Assembly: GCA_947378615.1 (NCBI GenBank)
Contig: CANCKV010000012.1
Span: 1-16,729, forward strand
Length of the DNA: 16,729 nt
Direction of reading: 5' to 3'
From: Chitinophagaceae bacterium
GTDB taxonomy: Bacteria > Bacteroidota > Bacteroidia > Chitinophagales > Chitinophagaceae
Part shown: positions 1 through 8,611 of the stretch, piece after piece
How the letters are laid out: every line of letters starts with the position of its first letter
Numbering within the stretch: position 1 is the stretch's first letter
The notes under the pieces: model-generated
The model's database searches: none
What the model saw: only the letters and a program-made list of their open reading frames with translations
Told to the model about the DNA's origin: nothing
Program-made: the position numbers and the translations under genes

Positions 1-2
1 GT

Positions 3-1943
3 TCGGCAGCAGAAGGTAATGTTTGGGAATTTAGATTGAAAGATAATTTGGGGTCAGATTGTAGGATAACAAACTGTAGCATTAATGGATTTAATAACAC
101 TAAACGTGTTTCAGAAAATTATTGGGTAGCATTTTATGGAAAGAATAACCGTGTGGATCATTGTACTTTTTACAATAAGAAGAATCTCGGTGTATTAATA
201 GCCGTTGTTTTGGATGACGAACGTAGCAGAATGAATAGTCATTGTATTGATAGCAATTATTTTGCGCCACGTCCTCCTCTTTCCTCAAATGCAGGAGAAA
301 TTATTAGGGTCGGAGTTTCTCAACATTGCACGTTTTATAGTAATACGGTGATTAGGGATAATCTTTTTGAGAAATGTGATGGAGAAGTGGAGATTATCTC
401 TATCAAATCTTGTGGGAATTTGATAAGAAATAACGTATTTAAGGAATGTCAAGGCGGATTTTCACTTCGACATGGCAATAACAATACGGTAGAAGGGAAT
501 CTTTTTTTAGGCAATAATAAGGAAGGAACAGGCGGCGTTCGATTTATTAATGAGGGAAATTGGGCGGTCAATAATTTATTTTATCATTGTAGAGGTATCA
601 ATTTCCGCTCACCTTTAGCGATAATGAATGGTATTTTTCATTCTCCTGCTTATCGCTATTTACCTGTTCGGGATGCTGTTTTTGCCAATAATACTTTTAT
701 TGATTGTACTCCATTTAGTTTATGTGAGGGCAGCGATAAGGAAAGAACGATTCCTCCTGCAAACGTGTACCTTTTTAATAATGTTTTTGCCAATAAAACG
801 GATAGTTTGTTGTATTACGTTTTTGATAAGATTGATAGTATTTATTTTTTCAATAATATCGTTAGTAATTCTATCAAGCAGACTTTGATGAATGGTTTCG
901 AAAAAAGGACTATCTCGAGTGAATTGAAGAATTGTATGATTCCTGCAAAAGAAAGCACGACTATTTTGCCTGATAGCATGCAATCGCAAGTTGTAAAGCG
1001 ATTAAAATATGGTTTCAGTAAAACTGTAGGATTTAGTAGATGGAATGAATTGGAACAGGCTGTCAAGAATCCTTATTTAGGTAAGGGAAGCCGTTGGTTT
1101 GATAGGAATTCTTTCCATTCAATGAATGAAAAATGTGTAACAATAAAATGTAAGAATGTTGAGGAAATTGATGCCGCTTTAGCTACTCATAAGCAAGCGA
1201 TTACCATTCAATTGACAGGTGAGGAATATAATTTTTCGCACCCTATTTTTACTTCTACTACCTTTTGTATGATGGGCAGTGATGCTAAAAAGGTGATTCA
1301 TTTCAAAACAACTGAATCGCTTCCTGCATTGTTTGTTGTTTCTTCCGGTTCTTTGGCAACTATTAATGATATTAACTTGAATGGAAATAACTGCCTTGCG
1401 GACAACTTTATCATTTCGGATACAAACGGTTTTACGAATCACTTTAACCTTAGGATGGTAAATGTTATTATGGCAGGGTTTGGTGGAAATGCATTGTTTT
1501 CAGCTTCAAAACATTCGATTGCAGATAGTATCATCATCCGTAATTCTTCGTTTGCAAATAATACTTGTAATCTTTTTGATTTAAAAAAGGAAAATGAGAA
1601 TATTGGTTATTACAATGTAGAAAGAATGACTATCACAAATAATATTTTTTCTAATAATTCAGGTCAGCTAATAAATGTGTATAGAGGTGGAAAGGATGAG
1701 AGTACGATGGGGCCGATTCTGTTGTTCAAGAAAAATAAAATTCTCAATTGTAGAAATGAAAAGGAACTGATAAATTTATTTGGAGTTCAGCAGTCTTATC
1801 TGATAGAGAATGAATTTAATAACTGTAATGCAGGGCGAATTTTAATAAACTATAATGACAACGTAAGGGCGGCGCATATTCTATCTAATAATACCTATAA
1901 TAATAGTGGGGAAGTAAAGACGAATGAATTTTTGGTTAAGTAA
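3..1943 (+). CDS. PL6-family polysaccharide lyase (alginate lyase / chondroitinase B type), 5' end outside window
   Basis: The reading frame is open from the left edge, so the start and signal peptide are missing; 646 residues are visible, and PL6 enzymes of two-domain type run to roughly 700-780. The fold is a right-handed parallel beta-helix rich in N-N turns. The PL6 active site is intact: N-A-G-E-I-I-R at about 288-308, the calcium-binding pair E-x-E in DGEVEI (E codons at 384 and 390), the general-base Lys of EIISIKSCGN (codon 405-407) and the acid Arg of LRHGN (codon 468-470). Lys and Arg are 21 residues apart, the same spacing as K250/R271 of chondroitinase B, and the two Glu match E243/E245. 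From about 1160 a second beta-helix-like half follows, as in AlyGC-type alginate lyases. The reaction is beta-elimination giving 4,5-unsaturated uronates. Family is firm; alginate versus dermatan/chondroitin is open. It ends 187 bases before fecR, same strand. Confidence 0.93.
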   Translation, partial: SAAEGNVWEFRLKDNLGSDCRITNCSINGFNNTKRVSENYWVAFYGKNNRVDHCTFYNKKNLGVLIAVVLDDERSRMNSHCIDSNYFAPRPPLSSNAGEIIRVGVSQHCTFYSNTVIRDNLFEKCDGEVEIISIKSCGNLIRNNVFKECQGGFSLRHGNNNTVEGNLFLGNNKEGTGGVRFINEGNWAVNNLFYHCRGINFRSPLAIMNGIFHSPAYRYLPVRDAVFANNTFIDCTPFSLCEGSDKERTIPPANVYLFNNVFANKTDSLLYYVFDKIDSIYFFNNIVSNSIKQTLMNGFEKRTISSELKNCMIPAKESTTILPDSMQSQVVKRLKYGFSKTVGFSRWNELEQAVKNPYLGKGSRWFDRNSFHSMNEKCVTIKCKNVEEIDAALATHKQAITIQLTGEEYNFSHPIFTSTTFCMMGSDAKKVIHFKTTESLPALFVVSSGSLATINDINLNGNNCLADNFIISDTNGFTNHFNLRMVNVIMAGFGGNALFSASKHSIADSIIIRNSSFANNTCNLFDLKKENENIGYYNVERMTITNNIFSNNSGQLINVYRGGKDESTMGPILLFKKNKILNCRNEKELINLFGVQQSYLIENEFNNCNAGRILINYNDNVRAAHILSNNTYNNSGEVKTNEFLVK

Positions 1944-2067
1944 CTTATCTTGGATGATAAAAAATATAAAATTTAGGTAACCTGAGACAGGATTGTGGTA
2001 GAATTATCTTTCATTTTTATAGTGGTTAATGGCAAATGCATAAAATTCAATTAAGATTTAATATTTT

Positions 2068-2102
2068 TTTGTAGTCATTAGGGGGATTTTTAAATATTTT
2101 CG
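2068..2102 (+). promoter_or_regulatory. possible promoter for the FecR gene
   Basis: A TTTG at 2068-2071 and TATTTTCG at 2095-2102 (7 of 8 to the Bacteroidota -7 box TAnnTTTG) lie 23 bases apart, at the long end of the usual spacing. The second box directly abuts the dyad at 2102-2115, so a protein on the dyad would cover the transcription start. The region is very AT-rich, so this may be chance. Confidence 0.25.
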
Positions 2103-2115
2103 TAATAATTATTAC
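2102..2115. promoter_or_regulatory. perfect 14-bp palindrome before FecR (possible operator)
   Basis: GTAATAATTATTAC is a perfect dyad ending 15 bases before the FecR ATG. It has the form GTAAY-N4-RTTAC, the same as the core of the hairpin before SusC (3380-3393). It could be an operator for a PUL regulator or a leader hairpin. The palindrome is seen directly; the function is inferred. Confidence 0.35.
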
Positions 2116-2130
2116 AAACAAGTATTTAAA

Positions 2131-3222
2131 ATGGAAAAAGCAACACTTAATCGGTTCTTCTTAAATCAATCTGATAGCTTCGAAAGGCTTAGGGTGATTG
2201 ATTGGATGCTAAATCCTATCAATGACTTTACTTTAAAGGCGTGGATGAGAGAAAACTGGGAGTTGTTGTCTGAATATGATACAAGTGTAGAGCCTGATAT
2301 TGATAAAATATGGTTCAAATTGCAGGAATCAATCAAAAAGGAAATAGCTAGCACTGTTCATTCTAACCCTACAAATTCTAGCCCTAAAAATTCATTAACT
2401 AGAAAAATATTTTTGTATTCCTCTGCCGCTGCCGCAGTTTTTATTTTTGTTATTGGAGGTTATTTTTTACTCAAAATGACTAATTCTAATAATCATGATG
2501 ACAATCTGATTGCTTATGGGAAAAATGTAATTGTTGAAGAAAATAATACTTCAGTCAATAAATTGATACGGCTTGAAGATGGTACAACAATTACGTTGAA
2601 TCCTCATTCAATATTTTACTATCCTACTCATTTTATCAATGGGAAGAGAGAAGTAGCCTTAAAAGGAAATGCATTCTTTCAAGTAGCAAAGAATCCTGAA
2701 AAGCCCTTTTTTGTATATGCAAACAATGTTGTGACTAAAGTATTAGGAACAAGTTTTACTATTCTTACCAATCCGAATACTAAAGAAGTCTCTGTATCTG
2801 TTCATACAGGAAGAGTGCAAGTATTTGAGAAAAACTCTGCAAGTCAAAGTGCCTTTAATGAAAAGGTTTTGACTTCAAATGGGGTGATTGTTACAGCAAA
2901 TCAAGAAGCAATATATTCAAATAAGAAAAACGATTTTCAAACAACCCTAATCCCTGTTCCACTCCCACTGCCAAATGTCAAAGAAAAAGAAAAAACTTTT
3001 GAATTTGAAAGGGCAAACCTGCTAGATGTTATTAGTAAAATTCAGCAGGTTTACGGGGTGGAAATTGTCTTAGAGAATGAAAATTTCAATAAGTGTATTT
3101 TTTCTGGAGAGTTGAATAGTGAAAATCTTTTTGAAAAGTTAGACATTATTTGTACTGCTATTAATGCTACTTATGAAGTTTCGGGAACTAAAGTACTCGT
3201 TAAAGGTAAAGGATGTAATTAG
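2131..3222 (+). CDS. FecR-family anti-sigma factor
   Basis: Inner-membrane sensor that relays a signal from an STN-bearing outer-membrane transporter to a cytoplasmic ECF sigma factor. Residues 1-90 are cytoplasmic, with a three-helix-like start (NRFF, W25, W37, W43). A single membrane span lies at about 93-115 (hydrophobic FLYSSAAAAVFIFVIGGYF), and the rest is periplasmic. The FecR core is at about 145-212: RLEDGTTITLN, then KREVALKGNAFFQVAKN and KPFFVYANN. A DUF4974-type region follows at 288-360 (FEFERANLLDVISKI, then FSGELN), which is typical of Bacteroidota. Its 363 residues are a normal length. The next gene is a SusC with an STN domain, the expected partner. Unusually, no ECF sigma gene sits directly upstream; the PL6 lyase is there instead. 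ATG at 2131 is the only sensible start; no Shine-Dalgarno is visible, as usual for this phylum. Confidence 0.95.
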   Translation: MEKATLNRFFLNQSDSFERLRVIDWMLNPINDFTLKAWMRENWELLSEYDTSVEPDIDKIWFKLQESIKKEIASTVHSNPTNSSPKNSLTRKIFLYSSAAAAVFIFVIGGYFLLKMTNSNNHDDNLIAYGKNVIVEENNTSVNKLIRLEDGTTITLNPHSIFYYPTHFINGKREVALKGNAFFQVAKNPEKPFFVYANNVVTKVLGTSFTILTNPNTKEVSVSVHTGRVQVFEKNSASQSAFNEKVLTSNGVIVTANQEAIYSNKKNDFQTTLIPVPLPLPNVKEKEKTFEFERANLLDVISKIQQVYGVEIVLENENFNKCIFSGELNSENLFEKLDIICTAINATYEVSGTKVLVKGKGCN

Positions 3223-3251
3223 ATAAATGAAGGAGACTTATCTAGTCGGAG

Positions 3252-3267
3252 TTGGTATTTTTACCAA
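3252..3267 (+). promoter_or_regulatory. hairpin between FecR and SusC genes
   Basis: TTGGTA-TTTT-TACCAA is a perfect 6-bp stem with a 4-base loop, 30 bases after the FecR stop. It lacks a following run of T, so it is a weak terminator at best. It may partly uncouple fecR from susC or set relative transcript levels. Confidence 0.3.
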
Positions 3268-3376
3268 GTTTAGTTCAACAACGTTAAGCAACTCATTTTG
3301 ATTATTTTTAAAGATTGCTAGCTTGTAAATTTTAGATTGTTTGTATCCAAACTTGTATATTTATTTTATAAAACAA

Positions 3377-3396
3377 TAGGTAACTTCAGTTACCTA
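3377..3396 (+). promoter_or_regulatory. 8-bp inverted repeat at the SusC start
   Basis: TAGGTAAC-TTCA-GTTACCTA is a perfect 8-bp stem with a tetraloop. It ends 2 bases before the first possible ATG (3399) and 14 bases before the second (3411). As RNA it would mask the ribosome-binding region if 3399 were used. As DNA it is a dyad that could bind a regulator. Its core has the same GTAAY-N4-RTTAC layout as the palindrome before FecR. Confidence 0.5.
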
Positions 3397-3398
3397 CA

Positions 3399-6300
3399 AT
3401 GCGAATTTCGATGAACTACAGAATTATACGATTATTAATTATTGCCTCCATCTCATTATTTTTATTACCAAGAGAAACGAATGCTCAAAATGTACTTGAT
3501 AGGAAAGTAAACGTTTCAGTCAATGATACTGAGCTAAGAAAGGTGTTGGAATTGGTTCAAAAGCAAACAGGTGTACACTTTGTTTACAGTCCCAATACTA
3601 TTGATGACAGCAAAAAAGTAAGCTTTCATTTAACGAATAAAACACTGAAGAACTTCTTTTCAGAACTTTTAGCTACTTATGGCATTAGCAACAAATCGCT
3701 TAGCGATAATAAGATATTATTATTTATTGAACAGGTAAAGAAACAGATTCTTAGTGATGTAGCCCCTCCTCCAACAGAAAAAAAAGAAGTGTCCTTTACT
3801 GCAATAACGGGAACAATAAAGGACAGTATTGGCAATCCTGTTGAGGGTGTGACCGTATCAGATAAAAATAGTAAGGCGACTGCTGTAAGTGATAGAAAGG
3901 GGGTTTATACCATTAAAATTCCTGACAATAATACAATACTTAGATTTAAGCATGTAGGCTATGCTACCATTGAAAAAAAGGTGGATGCATCGAGTGTAGT
4001 CAATATTTCGATGCTAGAAGTAGCGGGAAATTTGAATGAGGTAGTGGTAATTGGTTATGGCACTGTCAAGAAAAAAGACCTTACTGGGTCTGTTTCAAAA
4101 GTTAATTTATCTGATTTGGAAAAGGCACCCGTAAAGTCTTTTGATGAGGCTTTGGCAGGTAGGGTAGCAGGTGTACAAGTATCTTCTGTAGATGGACAGC
4201 CTGGAGCGAGTGTTAGTATTTCTATTAGGGGGAACAATTCTTTGACTCAAGATAATTCACCTTTGTATATTATAGATGGGTTTCCAATGGAAAATCCCAA
4301 CAATAACATACTCAATCCTGCAGAGATAGAATCTATGGAGGTGCTGAAGGACGCTTCTGCTACGGCTATTTATGGTGCTAGAGGTGCGAATGGTGTCATA
4401 ATCATCACTACCAAAAAAGGGAAAATAGGTGCGCCCACTCTTACTTTTGATACTTATTATGGGGTTCAGCAGGATACGAGAAAGATGGATTTGATGGATC
4501 CATATAATTTTATTAAATACCAATATGAATTAGATTCTAATAGGACTAAAACAACGTTCTTTAGTAATGGGAGAAATCTAGAATCGTATAGAAATGCAAA
4601 AGGTGTCGATTGGCAAGGGCTGTTGTTCAGGACTGCGCCTATGACTGATTGTAATTTATCTTTAACAGGAGGAACAGTCAATACAAAATACGTAATTTCA
4701 GGTTCTATTTTAAATCAACAAGGTACCATCACGAACTCCGATTACAAAAGGTATCAGGGGCGAGTCGTATTGGATCAAACGATAAATAATAAAATTAAGG
4801 TTGGAATAAATGCAAATTATAGTAATCTAATTCAAAATGGAGGCTCAACTACTACTACTACAGCATATAATGGGGTTACAAGGGGTTTAATGTACAGTGT
4901 GTGGGGATTTAGACCAATATCTGCAGATAGTACAAATGATAAATTGGTTAGTAGTCTTTTTGATACTAGCTTTTACGCTAATCTGACCAATGATTATAGG
5001 GGCAATCCAATCATTAATTTAAATAACATTTTAAACAGGAAAACGACTAATGCAATTGTTGCAAATATGTATCTTGATTATTTACTTTCACCAGGATTGA
5101 GATTGAGAATAACAGGAGGGATTAGTAGGACACAATTAAGATCCGATGCTTTTTATAGTCTTAATACGGTTCAAGGAAATCCTTCGAGTCCTGTAGGAGC
5201 GAATGGACCAAATGGTTCTGTCAGTTATGCGAATACAAACACTTGGGTAAATGAAAATACATTGACTTATGTAAAGCAAATTAATAAAGATAACCAAATA
5301 AATATATTGGGAGGAGCCACATTTCAAGGAGCAAAGTTTGATAGTTATGGATATTCTGCAATTCAAGTTCCAAATGATCAATTAGGGATAAGTGATTTAG
5401 GGGAGGGTATTCCTCAATCGGTTGCCTCAAACAATACGAGTAATGCACTTGCCTCTTTCTTGAGCAGAATAAATTATACCCTTTTTACTAAGTATCTTTT
5501 TACGGTTTCTATTCGTGCTGATGGGTCATCAAAGTTTGCTGCAAACAATAGGTGGAGTTATTTTCCATCGGCTGCTTTTGCTTGGAAAATTAGTTCTGAG
5601 AACTTTACTAAACGTTTTACTTGGTTGTCAGATGCTAAGTTAAGGACGAGTTATGGGGTGACAGGGAATAACAGAGTAGGCGATTTTGCCTATCAATACA
5701 CGATATCATCACCTATTTCTGCTACCTATCAGTTTAATAACTCGCCTAATAGAGGAGCAATACCGAATGCACTAGGCAATCCAAACTTGAAATGGGAAAC
5801 AACGATTCAAGCTGACATTGGTTTAGATGTCTCTATTTTTAATCAAAGAATCGATATCACCATGGATTATTATAATAAAGACACGAAAAACCTGTTATTG
5901 AATGCTCCTTTGCCTGCTTCAATGGGTTTTTCAAGTGATTATAAGAATATAGGGCAGGTTAGAAATTCTGGTTTTGAATTTAGTATCAATACGGTTAATA
6001 TCAAGACAAGCAACTTTAGTTGGTTGTCTTCTTTTAATATAACTTTTAACAGAAGTAAGGTAATTGCTTTGACTCAAAATCAGGAAACTTTACTTTCATC
6101 AATAGGTCTTGATGCAACAGGTTATTCTGCTCCTCTTTATATGGCAAGGATTGGTCAACCGATTGCTCAGATAATTGGATATAAATGGGATGGGGTCTAT
6201 CAATTTGTTGATTTTAATCAAGTGGGTTCTAAAAATATTTTGAAAGAAAATGTGCCTAATAATGGAAATTTGCGGAGTAGCATTAGACCGGGAGACATAA

Positions 6301-6869
6301 AATACAGAGATATCAATCGGGATGGGGTTGTTGACGCAAATGATGTGACTATTATTGGGAATCCTTATCCCAAACATATTGGAGGGCTAACCAATAGTTT
6401 TAAATATAAAAGTTTTGATATTAACTTTTTCTTTCAATGGTCTTATGGTAATGATGTTGTGAACCTTAATAAATTAATCTTTGAAGGCAATCAATCAGCA
6501 ATACTCAATCTGAATCAGTTTGCTAGTTATGAGAATAGATGGACGAAGGACAACACAAATACGACTGAATATCGTACAGGAGGAGGAGGTCCAAAGGGAA
6601 CCTACTCTTCTAGGATTATTGAAGATGGATCGTATATCCGATTGAAAACAGTACAATTTGGCTATAATCTACCTACTAATAATTTGAAAAAAGCGGGTAT
6701 AAAAAGTATGCGTGTTTATATTTCAGGACAAAATTTATATACTTGGACAAAATATTCAGGTATGGATCCTGAAGTGTCAAGTTACCAATCGACTCTTACA
6801 CCCGGCGCTGATTATTCATCCTATCCAAGAGCTAGAACAACAACGATTGGAGTGAATATTAATTTTTAA
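3399..6869 (+). CDS. SusC-like TonB-dependent outer-membrane transporter with STN domain
   Basis: Imports oligosaccharides across the outer membrane using TonB energy, in complex with the SusD encoded next. A signal peptide covers residues 1-29 (cut near TNA-QN). An STN secretin/TonB domain is at about 35-110, a Pro-rich linker near 122-126, and a CarboxypepD_reg-like domain at about 135-208. A TonB-box region (NEVVVIGYG) is at 213-221. The plug at about 225-340 carries the SusC signatures LAGRVAGVQV, YIIDGFP and DASATAIYGARGANGV. The 22-strand barrel runs to the terminal NINF. Its 1156 residues are usual for the STN-containing class. The STN domain marks it as a transducer to FecR. The start could be ATG 3399 or ATG 3411 (Met5); 3411 gives a cleaner signal peptide (MNYRIIRLL) and clears the upstream hairpin. 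Confidence 0.97.
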   Translation: MRISMNYRIIRLLIIASISLFLLPRETNAQNVLDRKVNVSVNDTELRKVLELVQKQTGVHFVYSPNTIDDSKKVSFHLTNKTLKNFFSELLATYGISNKSLSDNKILLFIEQVKKQILSDVAPPPTEKKEVSFTAITGTIKDSIGNPVEGVTVSDKNSKATAVSDRKGVYTIKIPDNNTILRFKHVGYATIEKKVDASSVVNISMLEVAGNLNEVVVIGYGTVKKKDLTGSVSKVNLSDLEKAPVKSFDEALAGRVAGVQVSSVDGQPGASVSISIRGNNSLTQDNSPLYIIDGFPMENPNNNILNPAEIESMEVLKDASATAIYGARGANGVIIITTKKGKIGAPTLTFDTYYGVQQDTRKMDLMDPYNFIKYQYELDSNRTKTTFFSNGRNLESYRNAKGVDWQGLLFRTAPMTDCNLSLTGGTVNTKYVISGSILNQQGTITNSDYKRYQGRVVLDQTINNKIKVGINANYSNLIQNGGSTTTTTAYNGVTRGLMYSVWGFRPISADSTNDKLVSSLFDTSFYANLTNDYRGNPIINLNNILNRKTTNAIVANMYLDYLLSPGLRLRITGGISRTQLRSDAFYSLNTVQGNPSSPVGANGPNGSVSYANTNTWVNENTLTYVKQINKDNQINILGGATFQGAKFDSYGYSAIQVPNDQLGISDLGEGIPQSVASNNTSNALASFLSRINYTLFTKYLFTVSIRADGSSKFAANNRWSYFPSAAFAWKISSENFTKRFTWLSDAKLRTSYGVTGNNRVGDFAYQYTISSPISATYQFNNSPNRGAIPNALGNPNLKWETTIQADIGLDVSIFNQRIDITMDYYNKDTKNLLLNAPLPASMGFSSDYKNIGQVRNSGFEFSINTVNIKTSNFSWLSSFNITFNRSKVIALTQNQETLLSSIGLDATGYSAPLYMARIGQPIAQIIGYKWDGVYQFVDFNQVGSKNILKENVPNNGNLRSSIRPGDIKYRDINRDGVVDANDVTIIGNPYPKHIGGLTNSFKYKSFDINFFFQWSYGNDVVNLNKLIFEGNQSAILNLNQFASYENRWTKDNTNTTEYRTGGGGPKGTYSSRIIEDGSYIRLKTVQFGYNLPTNNLKKAGIKSMRVYISGQNLYTWTKYSGMDPEVSSYQSTLTPGADYSSYPRARTTTIGVNINF

Positions 6870-6901
6870 TTGACAAATGATAAATCGAAATAAAATATAA
6901 G

Positions 6902-8530
6902 ATGAAGAAAAATATTAAATTAAATATAAAACATAGGAAAAGTTACGGTAGTATCTTTCTTGTTGTGATGATTTTGCAACTTGTTAGCTGTAACAAATTT
7001 TTGGATACTCAACCCCAAAATGTTACAGCTGAAAGTAATTTTTATAGTAATGCAACACAATTGAGTAATGCCTTAACTGGTGTTTATGACATTCTAGCTA
7101 CTGCTAATGTATATGGTGATAACATTTGGGATGCTTTAAGTGTGGCAACAGATGAATCATATTATACAGTTTCTACCACAATTAGTGGCGTTCAATTGAT
7201 GAATTTCACCTCTTCTGAATCATCAATTGCGAACACTTGGGCCGATTTGTATATTGGGATTAACAGGGCAAATCTTGTTTTGGAGAATATAAATAAGCCA
7301 GTAATGGATTCCACTAGCAGAGCTGCAATTCAAGGGCAGGCGTTGTTTTTAAGGGCCTATTATTATTTCTTGCTAGTTTCTAATTGGGGTGATGTGCCAC
7401 TAAAGCTTCACTCGTCAATTTCTCCCGACAGTATTTCTTGTCCTCGGTCTGATTCTAAAATTGTGTATAATCAGATTGTTAGTGATATGACTGCTGCCGA
7501 TTCATTGGTACAGCCTGCTACCTTCTACGGGTTTGGTGGTAGGGTTTCAAAAACTACTGTGGAAGGAATATTGGCAAGGGTATGTTTACACAGGGCAGGA
7601 TTATTCACTGCTGGATTTTCTACTATTGATGACCGTGCTACTTGGTTTGCACAATCCCTTTATTGGTCTAGGAAAGTCATTAATTCTGGAATTCATTCTT
7701 TAAATCCAAGTTATAGTCAAATATTTATTAATCATTGTCAGAATTTATATGATATTAAGGAAAGCATGTGGGAAGTCATGTTTTATGGAACTGGAAACGG
7801 AAACCCTTATCCTCAGAACGGAAGGGTTGGCAACAATAGTGGTATCAAATGTAATGATCTTGTATATGGTTATTCTTATGGCTTCATTGCCGCTCAATCT
7901 AAATTATATACTTCATTTGCAGCTGCTGATTCATTCAGAAGAGATTGGAGTATTGCGCCATTTACTTTATCCACTACAAATGGAGTAACGACAAAAGTGC
8001 CTTTTTCTGCTACGGCTATTTATACTAGGTATGATGGGAAATGGAGAAGGGAATATGAGTTAGGAAACAATAAGCAAAAGAATAATACTTCTATCAATTA
8101 CCCTCTGCTTCGTTATGCCGATGTATTGCTGATGTATGCAGAAGCAGCAAATGAGGTGAATGGAGCTCCTACCGATTCTGCATATTGGGCAATAAATCAG
8201 GTTAGAAGGCGTGCGTACAAGTATCCTTTAAATACTCCAAACGTAAAATGCGATATTGCAACAGGATTGTCTGATCAAGAATTTCGGCTAACTGTACAAG
8301 ATGAACGGTACCGAGAGTTATGCTTTGAAGCGTTACGTAGAAATGATTTGATTCGTTGGGGGAAATATATTTCTACTATGAAGACAATGGCTCAACAGAT
8401 GCCTGTAGGTGCATCTGCGATGGCAGCTATTGCTGCAAACAATATTCAACCGAAAAATGTTTTGTTTCCAATACCTATTGGTGAATTGTCACTAAATCCA
8501 GGGATTGGGAAACAAAATGTAGGATGGTAG
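6902..8530 (+). CDS. SusD/RagB-like glycan-binding lipoprotein
   Basis: Surface lipoprotein that caps the SusC barrel and binds glycan. The lipobox LVSC puts the lipidated Cys at residue 30, followed by NKFLDTQPQ, a standard SusD start. The N-terminal SusD-like part has TPR-type helices (FLRAYYYFLLVSNWGDVPL at about 150-168). The C-terminal RagB/SusD part has NYPLLRYADVLLMYAEAANE near 398-418 and DERYRELCFEALRRNDLIRW near 467-486. The length of 542 is typical. It starts 32 bases after susC, so the two are surely co-transcribed. The lipoprotein export signal after Cys30 (N-K-F-L-D) is not strongly acidic. Fold and role are firm; the ligand cannot be read from sequence. Confidence 0.97.
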   Translation: MKKNIKLNIKHRKSYGSIFLVVMILQLVSCNKFLDTQPQNVTAESNFYSNATQLSNALTGVYDILATANVYGDNIWDALSVATDESYYTVSTTISGVQLMNFTSSESSIANTWADLYIGINRANLVLENINKPVMDSTSRAAIQGQALFLRAYYYFLLVSNWGDVPLKLHSSISPDSISCPRSDSKIVYNQIVSDMTAADSLVQPATFYGFGGRVSKTTVEGILARVCLHRAGLFTAGFSTIDDRATWFAQSLYWSRKVINSGIHSLNPSYSQIFINHCQNLYDIKESMWEVMFYGTGNGNPYPQNGRVGNNSGIKCNDLVYGYSYGFIAAQSKLYTSFAAADSFRRDWSIAPFTLSTTNGVTTKVPFSATAIYTRYDGKWRREYELGNNKQKNNTSINYPLLRYADVLLMYAEAANEVNGAPTDSAYWAINQVRRRAYKYPLNTPNVKCDIATGLSDQEFRLTVQDERYRELCFEALRRNDLIRWGKYISTMKTMAQQMPVGASAMAAIAANNIQPKNVLFPIPIGELSLNPGIGKQNVGW

Positions 8531-8532
8531 AA

Positions 8533-8605
8533 TTAATTGATAACTCATAATTAGGAAATATGAATTATTAGTTTGAATTATCAATTATCAATTAAAAATT
8601 ATCAA
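8533..8605. repeat. AT-rich intergenic repeat patch between SusD and the DUF5017-like gene
   Basis: TTAATTGATAA (8533-8543) is repeated inverted as TTATCAATTAA (8585-8595), giving an 11-bp stem around 41 bases. The motif TTATCAA recurs directly at 8578, 8585 and 8599. The structure lies wholly in the 81-base gap. It could be an RNA hairpin that tunes expression below SusD, or a degenerate intergenic repeat of a kind common in low-GC Bacteroidota. Confidence 0.45.
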
Positions 8606-8611
8606 ATAAAA

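Noticed and set aside
628-888. Hydrophobic + strand frame inside the PL6 gene
   Set aside because: Apparent membrane protein arises from the out-of-frame reading of T-rich beta-helix codons; the PL6 frame is clearly the coding one.
1945-1961. Hairpin TTATC...GATAA after the PL6 gene
   Set aside because: Only 5 AT-rich base pairs and no T-tract on the + strand; too weak to call a terminator.
3340-3369. TTTG-N18-TATTTTAT as a SusC promoter
   Set aside because: The -7 box matches only 6 of 8 in very AT-rich sequence, and an ECF-controlled promoter would not look like this; not supportable.
8578-8605. Spaced direct repeats as a CRISPR-like array
   Set aside because: Repeats are 7 bases with spacers of 0-7 bases and no cas genes nearby; these are simple AT-rich repeats.
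8573-8611. TTG start extending the DUF5017-like lipoprotein by 13 residues
   Set aside because: It would translate the AT-rich repeat patch and spoil the lipoprotein signal; ATG 8612 gives a clean lipobox.
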